64,000 nt of DNA from Planctomycetaceae bacterium (GTDB lineage: Bacteria > Planctomycetota > Phycisphaerae > SM23-33), in the NCBI GenBank assembly GCA_021371965.1, contig JAJFVE010000111.1, positions 81,409-145,408 on the forward strand, read 5' to 3'. The stretch's first letter is position 1. Each line of letters begins with the position of its first letter. This document shows positions 1 through 7,674 of this stretch, piece by piece. A program made the translations under genes and the position numbers. The notes beneath the pieces are model-generated. The model was not told the origin of the DNA, did not search any database, and saw only the letters and a list, made by a program, of their open reading frames with translations.

Positions 1-330
1 ATACGGCGCGACGGCCTTGGGGTCCTTGGCGTAGTCGATGACCAGCACGAGGTAGCCGTCCTTGAGCAAGTCGGCGATGATCGACTCATCGCTCTCGGTG
101 CCGGCGCGCTGTGAGGCAAGGTTCTTGAGGTAGAAGATTCCCGGCCGCCCGGCGCGCGACCGCTGCGGGGCGTCGTCGGCAGGGGCGTAGAGCGTGGTGG
201 CCAGGTCTTTGTTGAGCGATGGGCTTGTCCATGCGCCGGTCGCGGCGGCCTTAAGGGTGTCGGCCATTGCGGCCTCCGCGGCGCAGCACAAGCAGGCGCC
301 TGCTATTGCCAATGCAAAAGTACGATTCAT
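1..330 (-). CDS. secreted protein, possibly alpha/beta hydrolase (3' end cut)
   Basis: The first 110 codons are in the window; the C-terminal part lies beyond position 1. The N-terminus is a signal peptide (MNRTFALAIAGACLCC, cleavage likely after AEAAMA). The rest contains GIFYLKN and DGYLVLVIDYAKDPKA, which resemble the first strands of secreted alpha/beta hydrolases such as dienelactone-hydrolase or acetylxylan-esterase types, but the catalytic residues are outside the window. A Shine-Dalgarno AAGGAG lies just before the ATG. The space to cydA, transcribed away from it, is filled by an octamer hairpin. The secreted location is well supported; the enzyme class is a guess. Confidence 0.65.
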   Translation of the reverse strand, partial: MNRTFALAIAGACLCCAAEAAMADTLKAAATGAWTSPSLNKDLATTLYAPADDAPQRSRAGRPGIFYLKNLASQRAGTESDESIIADLLKDGYLVLVIDYAKDPKAVAPY

Positions 331-384
331 GATGGCTCCTTACAGTCTTACCGCATACTATAACCCGTGAGGAGGCGAGAAGTC

Positions 385-505
385 GTTAATTGGTTGACTC
401 GTTAACTCGCTAACCGGTTGACTGGGTATCAGCTCAATGCCAGCCCTTTCAACCAGTCGACCAATCAACCCGTGAACCAATTAACCAGTTATCCAGCCAA
501 CCAAC
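385..505. repeat. inverted octamer arrays (hairpin) before cydA
   Basis: The left arm (385-425) is a tandem of imperfect 8-base units, GTTAATTG GTTGACTC and so on. The right arm (450-505) carries the reverse complement form, AACCAGTC GACCAATC and so on. The arms can pair around a 24-base loop. The right arm runs directly into the ATG of cydA. Confidence 0.8.
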
Positions 506-1903
506 ATGGACGCCTTCTACAATCCACTGACGCTGTCGCGGATCCAGTTCGCCATTACGACGTCATTCCACATGTTCTGGCCGTTGCTGACGATCGGCCT
601 GGCATGGTGGCTGGTCGCCCTCGAGGCCGCCTGGCTGATCACGGGCAGAAACGCGTACTACCGCCACCGGCATTTCTGGGGCAAGCTGTTCCTGCTGGGG
701 TTTGGCGTGGGGGTGGCCAGCGGGCTGCCGCTGGAGTTCCAGTTCGGCACCAACTGGGCGCTGTTCTCGCGGGCGGGCGGCGGGTTCTTCGGAAACATCC
801 TGGGCTTCGAGGCCAGCATGGCCTTCATGCTTGAGGCCGCCTTCCTGGGCATCATGGTCTTCGGATGGAACCGCGTCTCGCGCGGGATGCACATCTTCGC
901 CACGATCATGGTCGCTTTCGGCTCGACGCTCTCGGCGTTCTGGATCATGTCGGCCAACGCGTGGATGCAGACGCCGGCGGGCACGATGATGGTCGACGGC
1001 CGCGCGGTCCCCGTGGACTACTTCGCGGCCATCTTCAATCCCGCGTGGTTCTATTCGTTCACGCACATGCTGGCCGCGTGCCTGGCGACGACGCTGTTCT
1101 TCATCGGCGGTATCTGCGCCTGGTTCGTCAGCAAGGGTCGCCAGAGCCAGGCGTTCCTCAAGGCCCTCAAGGGCGTGGTGCTGGCGGCCGCGGTTATTAC
1201 GCCGCTGCAGATCTACCTGGGCGACCTGTCGGGTCGCGGCGTGGCCAAGCACCAGCCCGCCAAGACCGCGGCCATGGAGGCCCACTGGCAGACCAACCCG
1301 CCGGGCACCGGGGCGTCGTGGGCGATTGCGGCCTGGCCGGATCTCGACCACGAGCGCAACGCGTGGGAAGTGCGCATCCCGCAGGGGCTGAGCCTGATGG
1401 TACACCACCAGCCGGACACGCAGGTGACGGGCCTGAAAGACTTCCCGCCGCAGGACCGCCCGCCCGTCGTCTTGCCGTTCTATGCCCTGCGCGGGATGGT
1501 GCTCATCGGCATGGCGATGTTCGCTCTGATGCTCTGGTCGCTGGTCAAATGGTTCCGTGGGCGGCTCAGCGCCGAGCACGCCGCCCAAAGCCGCTGGTTT
1601 CTGCGGGCGTGGATGTGGTCGATCCCGCTGGGGTTCATCGCCGCCGACCTCGGGTGGGCGGTGCGCGAGGTCGGCCGCCAGCCGTGGGTCATCTACAACG
1701 TGATGCGCACCGAGCACGGCGTCTCGAACATCTCGGCCGCCAACGCCGCCTGGACGCTGGCGGGCTACACCGCGATCTACGTCGCGATCCTCGTGGCGTT
1801 CATCGTGCTGGCGCGGCGCGTGATTCTGCGCGGGCCCGACGACACGCTCGAACTGTCGTACGGCGGCGGCCATGATGACGACGCCGCCGCGGAGGGCCGC
1901 TGA
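506..1903 (+). CDS. cydA: cytochrome bd ubiquinol oxidase subunit I
   Basis: Haem-bearing subunit of the bd quinol oxidase, which oxidises quinol and reduces O2 to water in the inner membrane without pumping protons. The 465-residue protein has the expected multi-helix pattern. Family residues are visible: His22 (haem b595 ligand position), GLPLEFQFGTNW near 73-84, Glu102 and Glu110 of the proton path, His187 in FTHML, and GRQPW before the C-terminal helices. The quinol-binding loop is of the short type. It overlaps cydB by one base. The start is unusual: no Shine-Dalgarno is visible because the octamer array reaches the ATG. The identification is secure. Confidence 0.96.
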   Translation: MDAFYNPLTLSRIQFAITTSFHMFWPLLTIGLAWWLVALEAAWLITGRNAYYRHRHFWGKLFLLGFGVGVASGLPLEFQFGTNWALFSRAGGGFFGNILGFEASMAFMLEAAFLGIMVFGWNRVSRGMHIFATIMVAFGSTLSAFWIMSANAWMQTPAGTMMVDGRAVPVDYFAAIFNPAWFYSFTHMLAACLATTLFFIGGICAWFVSKGRQSQAFLKALKGVVLAAAVITPLQIYLGDLSGRGVAKHQPAKTAAMEAHWQTNPPGTGASWAIAAWPDLDHERNAWEVRIPQGLSLMVHHQPDTQVTGLKDFPPQDRPPVVLPFYALRGMVLIGMAMFALMLWSLVKWFRGRLSAEHAAQSRWFLRAWMWSIPLGFIAADLGWAVREVGRQPWVIYNVMRTEHGVSNISAANAAWTLAGYTAIYVAILVAFIVLARRVILRGPDDTLELSYGGGHDDDAAAEGR

Positions 1904-2937
1904 TGGATCAGGTCACCGGCGCATACGTCTGGGCGGGCCTGATCGGCCTGATGCTGGCGCTGTACGTCATGCTGGACGGGTTCGACCTGGGCGTGGGGGT
2001 GCTGTCGCTGCTGACGCGGGACCGGCGGCTGCGCCCGCTGATGATGGCCAATATCGGCGCCATCTGGGACGCCAACGAGACGTGGCTGATCGTGGCCGGC
2101 GGGGCGCTGTTCGGAGCGTTCCCGCTGGCCTACAGCGTGGCCCTCAACGCGTTCTACATTCCCATCTCGATCATGATCTTCGGCCTGGCGTTTCGCGCGG
2201 TCTCGTTCGAGTTCGGCGCCCACTCGAGGCGCAAGGCGCTTTGGGAGCGGGCCTTCGGCGTCGGCAGCCTGATGGCCGTGCTGGGCCAGGGCTTCACCGT
2301 CGGGGGGCTGCTGGGCGGCGTGAAAGTCTCCGACGGCGCCTTTGCCGGCGGCGCCTGGGACTGGGCCAACGGCCTCTCGGCACTGATTGCCCTGGCCGTG
2401 ACGATGGCGTATGTCACCATCGGGGCGGCGTACCTGCAGACCCGCACCGCAGAGCACCTGGCCAAGCCCGTTCGGCGATGGCTCATCGCCGCGTCGATCA
2501 TGATGGCCGCAGCGGCGCTGGCCGCCACCGCCGTCATGCCTTTCCTGCAGCAGCGCGTACTCGAGAACTGGATCGCCCGCAAGACGCAGTACTTCCTGCC
2601 CGGCCTGGCCATCGGAGCGGTGTTCGGCTTTGCCATGCTGATCGTCACGACGGTCTTCCGCAGCCGCACGCACTGGCCGTTCTACCTGAGCCTGCTGGTG
2701 TTCCTGCTGACGCTGGCCGGCGGTATCGCCGTAATGTACCCCTACGCGATCCCGCCCTCGATCACCGTCCCCCAGGCCGCCGCCTCGCGCGAGACGCTGG
2801 TCTTCATGCTCATCGGCATCGGCCCGCTGGTCCCGGTGATGCTGCTGTACAACGCCTATCTCTACCGGGTCTTCCTGCGGCCGGAGAAGAGTGCGAAGTT
2901 CGAAGATCGAAGTTCGAAGCTTGAATCGGGAGAGTAG
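1903..2937 (+). CDS. cydB: cytochrome bd ubiquinol oxidase subunit II
   Basis: Partner of CydA in the bd oxidase. The 344-residue protein begins with the family motif YVMLDGFDLGVG (about 23-34) and IWDANETWLI (about 53-62), and is hydrophobic throughout. Its ATG overlaps the cydA stop codon (ATGA-type junction), so the two are translationally coupled. No cydX-like small subunit is seen. The last dozen or so residues (KFEDRSSKLESGE) are translated from a GTTCGAA tandem array and are unlike CydB, so the C-terminus appears to have been extended or replaced by repeat sequence. Confidence 0.96.
   Translation: MDQVTGAYVWAGLIGLMLALYVMLDGFDLGVGVLSLLTRDRRLRPLMMANIGAIWDANETWLIVAGGALFGAFPLAYSVALNAFYIPISIMIFGLAFRAVSFEFGAHSRRKALWERAFGVGSLMAVLGQGFTVGGLLGGVKVSDGAFAGGAWDWANGLSALIALAVTMAYVTIGAAYLQTRTAEHLAKPVRRWLIAASIMMAAAALAATAVMPFLQQRVLENWIARKTQYFLPGLAIGAVFGFAMLIVTTVFRSRTHWPFYLSLLVFLLTLAGGIAVMYPYAIPPSITVPQAAASRETLVFMLIGIGPLVPVMLLYNAYLYRVFLRPEKSAKFEDRSSKLESGE
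2898..2927. repeat. GTTCGAA heptamer array in the 3' end of cydB
   Basis: Four imperfect 7-base units (GTTCGAA, GATCGAA, GTTCGAA, GCTTGAA) form the last codons of cydB. The same units occur at 21740-21771, just upstream of mutS. Confidence 0.75.
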
Positions 2938-3011
2938 CCAAAAGCTAGCGGCGGGGCGCGCCGGACGCGTGCCGCATATAGCTTGTATTGTGCGTGGCAC
3001 CCGTTATCAAA

Positions 3012-3044
3012 ATGTTTTCTCTGAGTTCTCTGTGCCTCTGTGGC
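3012..3044. repeat. CTCTGTG-type array downstream of the GH51 gene
   Basis: A tandem of imperfect CTCTGAGTT / CTCTGTGCCT / CTCTGTGG units lies between cydB and the GH51 stop codon. The other strand reads CACAGAGGCACAGAG. Related arrays are near 21785, 61647 and 63608. No inverted partner is seen nearby, so this is a single arm. Confidence 0.7.
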
Positions 3045-3051
3045 CCAAAAA

Positions 3052-4563
3052 TTAAGCGTTCAATCGCAGCGTGGTCAGCGACGCCGGCGGCAGCGATAGA
3101 GAGACTGTGTCCGCCGGCGCGGGGGCGGGCAGATCGGCCGGGGTGACGGCGGTGGGGCGGTCGAAGGTGTTGCTGGCATCGAGGCCGGCGCCGCCGAGGC
3201 GACGCATCTGCTTGATGCTCCAGCGCGCGGCGTCGGGGATGGCGAGGTCCACCTTCATTTCCGCATCGGGGCTGAGGTTCAGCAGCGAAACCAGGATTCC
3301 CTCATCGCTCTTGGTGGCCGAGACAGATAGGGCGGCGCGAGTTTTACCCCCCGGCAGCGTCAGCGCCGGCTGGGAGTCAATGCGCGTCTGAATCACCTGC
3401 CCGCCGCGGTGGCCCTGGAGCATCTCGAAGACGTGGTAGCTGGGTGAGCAGTAGAACTTCTCGCCCTGCGTGTACACCAGCGAATGCAGCACGTTCATCG
3501 TCTGGGCCAGGTTGGCCATGGCCACCTTCTCGAAGCGGTGGAACACGTGCAGCACGGCCGCGGCAAAAAGGGCGTCGCACATGTCGGAGGGCTGACCGAG
3601 GCCGGCGGTGATGTCGGCTTCCTTGCGCCACAGGCCCCACTCGTCCACGGCAATGTCGACGCTGTGATAGTCGCGCGTGTACTTGACGGCGTATTCGGTG
3701 TAAAGCTTGAGGTTGGCCTCCATGCCATCGAGCGAGGCGATGAACTTGCGGTGCTTGTCGGCCGGCGGGTCGTCGGCGGTTGCATCGCCGCCGGCGTAGA
3801 AGTGGTACGCCAGCAGGTCGCAGAAGCACATGACGCTGTCGCGCTCGCCCTCGGGGATCGAGCCAAAGAACGGCTCGAGCCAACCGGGCATCAGCGCCAG
3901 TACGGTCTTGGCGTCGTTGATGTTCTTGCTCCAGGGCAACTGCGCCTGCGAGGCGAACATCTTGACGTACCCGGCGAACCGCCGCACGCTCAGGGCGTAC
4001 TGGGCAGCGCCCATCAGCCCGTCGAGGGCATAGTTGGCCTCGTTGCCCAGGCCCCAGAACATCACGTCGAACGGCGCGGGGTGTCCGTTGGCCGCGCGCT
4101 GGCGGGTGAGCGTGGTGTCCTTGGCGCAGTTGCAGTACTCAGCCCAGCTTCGGGCCTCTTCCACCGTGCCGGTGCCCAGGTTGCAGCAGAGGTACTTCTG
4201 CGTCGCCGGCCCGAGCAGTTCGCAGAACCGCATGAACTCGTGCGTGCCGAAGTGGTTGCTTTCCAGGGCGTTCCAGCCCAGGTTCTGCCGCACCGGCCGC
4301 CGATCGCGCGGGCCGATGCCGTCGGCCCAGTGGTAATTGTCCGCCCACTGCCCGCCCGGCCAGCGAACAACTGGCGGGGCGATCTTGCGCATGGCCTCAA
4401 GCGTGTCCAGCCGGATCCCGCCGTCGTTGGGGATATCCGAGCCCTCGCCGACCCAGATGCCGTCGTAAATGCAGCCGCCCAGGTGCTCGATGAACTGCCC
4501 GTCAATGTACGGGCTGATGCGGTGCTGGGTTTGCTTGGACAGCAATTCAATACGTGCGTTCAT
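3052..4563 (-). CDS. alpha-L-arabinofuranosidase, GH51 family
   Basis: Retaining glycoside hydrolase that removes terminal arabinofuranose from arabinoxylan or arabinan fragments. The 503-residue protein has the usual GH51 length and no signal peptide, so it probably acts on imported oligosaccharides. The acid/base glutamate is in LGNEANYAL, the nucleophile in VDEWGLW, and PGGQWADNYHW is a family substrate-site motif. I chose the ATG at 4563 (MNARIELL, preceded by AGAGG); an in-frame start further upstream would only add residues translated from a GTAGCC repeat array. It is transcribed alone, facing the NIF3-like gene across a hairpin repeat. Confidence 0.9.
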   Translation of the reverse strand: MNARIELLSKQTQHRISPYIDGQFIEHLGGCIYDGIWVGEGSDIPNDGGIRLDTLEAMRKIAPPVVRWPGGQWADNYHWADGIGPRDRRPVRQNLGWNALESNHFGTHEFMRFCELLGPATQKYLCCNLGTGTVEEARSWAEYCNCAKDTTLTRQRAANGHPAPFDVMFWGLGNEANYALDGLMGAAQYALSVRRFAGYVKMFASQAQLPWSKNINDAKTVLALMPGWLEPFFGSIPEGERDSVMCFCDLLAYHFYAGGDATADDPPADKHRKFIASLDGMEANLKLYTEYAVKYTRDYHSVDIAVDEWGLWRKEADITAGLGQPSDMCDALFAAAVLHVFHRFEKVAMANLAQTMNVLHSLVYTQGEKFYCSPSYHVFEMLQGHRGGQVIQTRIDSQPALTLPGGKTRAALSVSATKSDEGILVSLLNLSPDAEMKVDLAIPDAARWSIKQMRRLGGAGLDASNTFDRPTAVTPADLPAPAPADTVSLSLPPASLTTLRLNA

Positions 4564-4579
4564 GCGGGACCTCTGAGAA

Positions 4580-4653
4580 AGTAGCCAGTAGCCGGTATCC
4601 AGTAACAACAAGAAAGACTACCAGCTTTCACTGGCTACTGGCTACTGGCTACC
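4580..4653. repeat. inverted GTAGCC-type heptamer arrays
   Basis: The left arm (4580-4606) has 7-base units AGTAGCC AGTAGCC GGTATCC AGTAAC. The right arm (4629-4653) has TGGCTAC three times. The loop is about 22 bases. It lies in the divergent space between the GH51 gene and the NIF3-like gene. Confidence 0.8.
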
Positions 4654-4694
4654 AAACGCTGTACCATGCGCGCTCACAATGAAGGAATAGAAAC

Positions 4695-5489
4695 ATGAAG
4701 ATCAAAGACTTCCTGGAGCACTTCCTCGCCCAGGCCGACTGGGTCAATCGCGAGCATACCGTCGACCGCATTATCGCCGGCGACGGCGAGGCTGACGCCG
4801 ACCGCTGCCTGGTGACGTGGATGCCAAGCTTCGTCCACGTGCGCGAGGCGGCGCGCCAGGGCGTCAAGCTGCTGGTCGCCCACGAGCCGACGTTCTACTG
4901 CCATCACGACGACCGTCCCGAGATTCATCCGCCCGAGTACAAGATCGTCCAGGAGAAGCTGGCGTTCATCAAAGACAGCGGCCTCAATATCGTGCGCCTG
5001 CACGACACGTGGGACCGCTGGCCGGCGGTGGGCATTCCGTGGGCGTGGGGGCAGTTTCTGCAACTGGGCGACAAGCCCGTGGCTTTCGGGGCCGACGGAT
5101 ATCTGCATCGCCACGACATCACCCCGACGACGCTGGGCGCCTTTGCCGCCCGCGTGGCCAAGCGCTGTGCGACCATCGGCGAGCCCCGGGTGCAGGTCAC
5201 CGGCGACCTGCAGCAGACCGTCAGCAAGATCGGCGTGGGCACCGGCTGCGGGTGCGACATCAACACCTATCGCTCGATGGGTTGCGACTGCTCGGTCGTT
5301 TGCGACGACGGTTCGTGCTACTGGTCGGGCATCCAGATGGCCCGCGACGACGGCCATCCGGTCATCCGCGTCAACCACGGCACCAGCGAAGAGCCGGGCA
5401 TGGTCACGCTGACGCGGTGGATCAATGAGCACCTGCCCGTCAAAGCCACGCACCTGCCGCACGGGTGTATGTTCGAGCTGGTTGGTTGA
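4695..5489 (+). CDS. NIF3-like dinuclear-metal protein (DUF34), copy 1
   Basis: Member of the NIF3/DUF34 family of hexameric proteins with a two-metal centre; some members hydrolyse cyclic or modified nucleotides, but the role is not settled. The 264-residue protein shows the metal-site pattern VAHEPTFYCHHDD (about 57-69) and a late His in RVNHGTSEEPGM. GAAGGA precedes the ATG. A paralogue of the same length lies at 41542-42336 and shares HDxWDRxPxxGI and the C-terminal layout. The stop codon TGA is part of an octamer repeat array (GGTTGATT), so the natural 3' end has been altered or defined by the repeat. Confidence 0.85.
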   Translation: MKIKDFLEHFLAQADWVNREHTVDRIIAGDGEADADRCLVTWMPSFVHVREAARQGVKLLVAHEPTFYCHHDDRPEIHPPEYKIVQEKLAFIKDSGLNIVRLHDTWDRWPAVGIPWAWGQFLQLGDKPVAFGADGYLHRHDITPTTLGAFAARVAKRCATIGEPRVQVTGDLQQTVSKIGVGTGCGCDINTYRSMGCDCSVVCDDGSCYWSGIQMARDDGHPVIRVNHGTSEEPGMVTLTRWINEHLPVKATHLPHGCMFELVG

Positions 5490-5560
5490 TTGGTTAACTG
5501 GCTAATTGGTTAATGGGTCAACCAGCCGACCAGCCAACCAGTTAACGAGTTAACCAATCC
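5482..5560. repeat. inverted octamer arrays between NIF3-like gene and lysS
   Basis: The left arm has 8-base units GGTTGATT GGTTAACT GGCTAATT GGTTAATG. The right arm (from about 5518) has the complement, AACCAGCC GACCAGCC AACCAGTT AACGAGTT AACC. The arms are almost contiguous, so a long stem with a tiny loop can form. The first unit contains the stop codon of the NIF3-like gene. Confidence 0.85.
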
Positions 5561-5657
5561 ACCAGATACGCCCCGGCGCTTGACGCCGCGCGGGCGATGG
5601 GGGATCATGTATCATTCGTGTTGACGGATATCCGCGGGTCTTGTGGAAAGTCCATTC

Positions 5658-7118
5658 ATGCTGGAAAAAGTGCAGGCAGACAGGCAAGCGAACCTCGATA
5701 AGGTGCGCGAGCTGGGTATCGACCCTTACGGCTGGCGGTATGATACCGCTGCGCCCATCAGCACCGTGCTGGAAGGCTACAAGGAAGACGCCCAAGGTCA
5801 CGCCCTGGAAGGCCAGGCCGCCGACGTGGCGGGGCGGGTCATCCTCTTTCGTGACATGGGCAAGATGATCTTCGCCCACCTGCGCGACCAGAGCGGGCAG
5901 ATGCAAATCGCCCTGCGCAAGAATGATCTGGACGAGAAGTCCTGGGCCCTGGCCAAGCTGCTGGACCTGGGTGACATCGTGGCGGCCGCGGGCCCGCTGC
6001 AGCGCACCAAGACCGGCGAGATCACCGTCTGGGCCAAGCGCCTGACGCTGCTGTGCAAGAGCCTCGAGCCGATGCCCGAGAAGTTCCACGGCCTTACTGA
6101 CACGGAGACGCGCTACCGCCAGCGGTACCTCGACCTCGCGGCCAACCCCGACTCGATGGCCGTCTTCCAGAAGCGCGTGGCGATCATCAATCACATCCGA
6201 GCCAAGCTGGCTGCCCGCGGATACGCCGAGGTCGAGACGCCGATCCTGCAGCCGATCTACGGCGGCGGGGCGGCGCGGCCGTTTACGACGCACCACAATA
6301 CCCTCGACGCAGACCTGTTCCTGCGCATCAGCCCGGAGCTATACCTCAAGCGGCTGCTGGTGGGCGGGATGCAGCGGGTCTTCGAGATCGGCCGCAATTT
6401 CCGCAACGAAGGCATCGACACGCGGCACAATCCCGAGTTCACGATGATGGAACTCTACGAGGCCTACGCCGACTACGAGGTCATGATGGAGATTACCGAA
6501 GAGTTGATCTCCACCGCGGCCGAGAAGGTCGCCGGCGGGCTGAAGATCCCCTACGGCGAGATGGAACTGGACCTGACCCGCCCGTGGCCTCGGGCGACCT
6601 ACGGCGATCTGCTGGAAAAATACGCCGGCGTGAAGATGCGTGACGCGGCCGCCGTGCGCGCCAAAGCTCGCGAGCTGCAACTGCAGGAGTCCAACAAGGA
6701 CGACGCGGTGGTGATCAACGAGGTCTTCGAGGCCACCGTCGAGCCGGCGATGGCCAAGATGAACACGCCGCTGTTCGTGAAGGACTACCCGGCCGAGATC
6801 TGTCCGCTGACGCGCCGCAAGCCGGACGACCCGGGCATCGCCCTGCGATTCGAGGTGTTCATCGCGGGCATGGAGATCGGCAACGCCTACACCGAGCTCA
6901 ATGACCCGGCGATTCAGGAGGCCAACTTCCTCCAGCAGGTCAAGGGCGAAGGCGACGGCGCGGCCATGCGGCAGATGGACGAAGATTTCGTAACCGCCCT
7001 GCGTCACGGCATGCCCCCGGCAGGCGGACTGGGCATCGGCATAGATCGCGTGGTGATGCTGCTGACAAATCGGCAGAGTATCAGGGACGTCGTGTTGTTT
7101 CCGCTATTGAGGCAATAA
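5658..7118 (+). CDS. lysS: lysyl-tRNA synthetase, class II
   Basis: Charges tRNA-Lys with lysine using ATP. The 486-residue protein has an N-terminal OB-fold anticodon domain (roughly residues 55-145) and the class II core. Motif 2 reads FRNEGIDTRHNPEFTMME and motif 3 GGLGIGIDRVVMLL, both intact. I chose the ATG at 5658 because GGAAAG sits seven bases ahead; a GTG at 5643 is an alternative. The gene appears to stand alone. Its TAA stop codon is also the first three bases of a TAATCGG heptamer array. Confidence 0.96.
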   Translation: MLEKVQADRQANLDKVRELGIDPYGWRYDTAAPISTVLEGYKEDAQGHALEGQAADVAGRVILFRDMGKMIFAHLRDQSGQMQIALRKNDLDEKSWALAKLLDLGDIVAAAGPLQRTKTGEITVWAKRLTLLCKSLEPMPEKFHGLTDTETRYRQRYLDLAANPDSMAVFQKRVAIINHIRAKLAARGYAEVETPILQPIYGGGAARPFTTHHNTLDADLFLRISPELYLKRLLVGGMQRVFEIGRNFRNEGIDTRHNPEFTMMELYEAYADYEVMMEITEELISTAAEKVAGGLKIPYGEMELDLTRPWPRATYGDLLEKYAGVKMRDAAAVRAKARELQLQESNKDDAVVINEVFEATVEPAMAKMNTPLFVKDYPAEICPLTRRKPDDPGIALRFEVFIAGMEIGNAYTELNDPAIQEANFLQQVKGEGDGAAMRQMDEDFVTALRHGMPPAGGLGIGIDRVVMLLTNRQSIRDVVLFPLLRQ

Positions 7119-7195
7119 TCGGTAATCAGTAATCGGTAATCGGTAATCAGTAACCAGTAATCAGTAACGTAATCAGCAATCGGATCGGTAACCGA
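7116..7195. repeat. TAATCGG heptamer array, left arm
   Basis: About ten units of TAATCGG / TAATCAG / TAACCAG in tandem with a period of 7, beginning at the stop codon of lysS. The reverse complement array lies at 7608-7667, on the other side of the four-helix-bundle gene. Confidence 0.85.
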
Positions 7196-7226
7196 TGATC
7201 GATAGTCGCTTCTATGGGGTGAGGAT

Positions 7227-7610
7227 ATGGAAGAGAGAAGCCCGTTTGGGTTTGAAGATTTGGCGGTATACAGGAAGGCGAGGGAACTGCGGGGCAAAGC
7301 TTATGCGTTGGCTGGACGGTTGCCTGACTGTGAGAAATACGGCTTGGCACAGCAACTGCGAAGAGCTGCTGTTTCTGTGACAAACAATATTGCCGAAGGT
7401 CATGGACGGTACAGCTGGCAAGACAACACGAAGTTCTGCCGAACTTCTCGAGGCTCTGTGTGTGAAATAGTGGATGATCTCAATACCAGCGAAGATCGGA
7501 ATTATGCGGATAAGCCAAGCTTGGACGAGATCCGCAAGGTTGCTGCTGAGACGATGAAGCTCCTCAACGGATATATCACCTACCTTCAGAAGCAGAAGAC
7601 AGGCGACTGA
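7227..7610 (+). CDS. four helix bundle protein (23S rRNA IVS / S23 family)
   Basis: Small helical protein of the family first found encoded inside 23S rRNA intervening sequences. Family signatures are clear: FEDLAVYRKARELR at the start, CEKYGLAQQLRRAAVSVTNN and IAEGHGR in the middle, then a GSVCEIVDDL helix. Related proteins form pentameric four-helix bundles, and the Avd subunit of diversity-generating retroelements belongs to the same fold; no reverse transcriptase is present here. Length 127 residues is normal. GGTGAGG precedes the ATG. The base composition is more AT-rich than the flanking genes, and its stop codon TGA lies in the right-hand heptamer array. Molecular role unknown. Confidence 0.88.
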   Translation: MEERSPFGFEDLAVYRKARELRGKAYALAGRLPDCEKYGLAQQLRRAAVSVTNNIAEGHGRYSWQDNTKFCRTSRGSVCEIVDDLNTSEDRNYADKPSLDEIRKVAAETMKLLNGYITYLQKQKTGD

Positions 7611-7667
7611 TTACCGATACCGATTACGGTTTACCGATTACTGATTACTGATTACTGATTACTGTTT
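7608..7667. repeat. CGATTAC heptamer array, right arm
   Basis: Units ATTACCG, ATTACGG, TTTACCG and ATTACTG (the last four times), the reverse complement of the array at 7116-7195. It begins in the stop codon of the four-helix-bundle gene and ends a few bases before the ATG of the ABC permease. Confidence 0.85.
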
Positions 7668-7674
7668 TCAAGAA

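Larger units (their letters stand above)
7116..7667 (+). mobile_element. candidate IVS-like cassette: four-helix-bundle gene between inverted heptamer arrays
   Basis: A 127-codon gene of the 23S rRNA intervening-sequence protein family is bounded by a TAATCGG-type array on the left and its reverse complement (CGATTAC-type) on the right. The transcript could fold with the gene in the loop of a long stem. Known 23S rRNA intervening sequences, for example in Leptospira, have this plan: an S23 protein gene between inverted ends. Here it lies between lysS and an ABC transporter operon, not in rRNA. The gene is visibly less GC-rich than its neighbours. Mobility is inference; no target duplication is evident. 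Confidence 0.4.

Noticed and set aside
563..1873. Long reading frame antisense to cydA
   Set aside because: Product is Arg/His/Gln-rich with no motif; it arises from the complement of a GC-rich gene.
4564..4611. N-terminal extension of the GH51 enzyme
   Set aside because: Translated from a GTAGCC repeat; the real start is 4563.
7116..7195. CRISPR array
   Set aside because: Units are 7 bases with no spacers and no cas genes; it is a short tandem array.
7227..7610. Avd subunit of a diversity-generating retroelement
   Set aside because: The fold family fits, but no reverse transcriptase, template or variable repeat is nearby.
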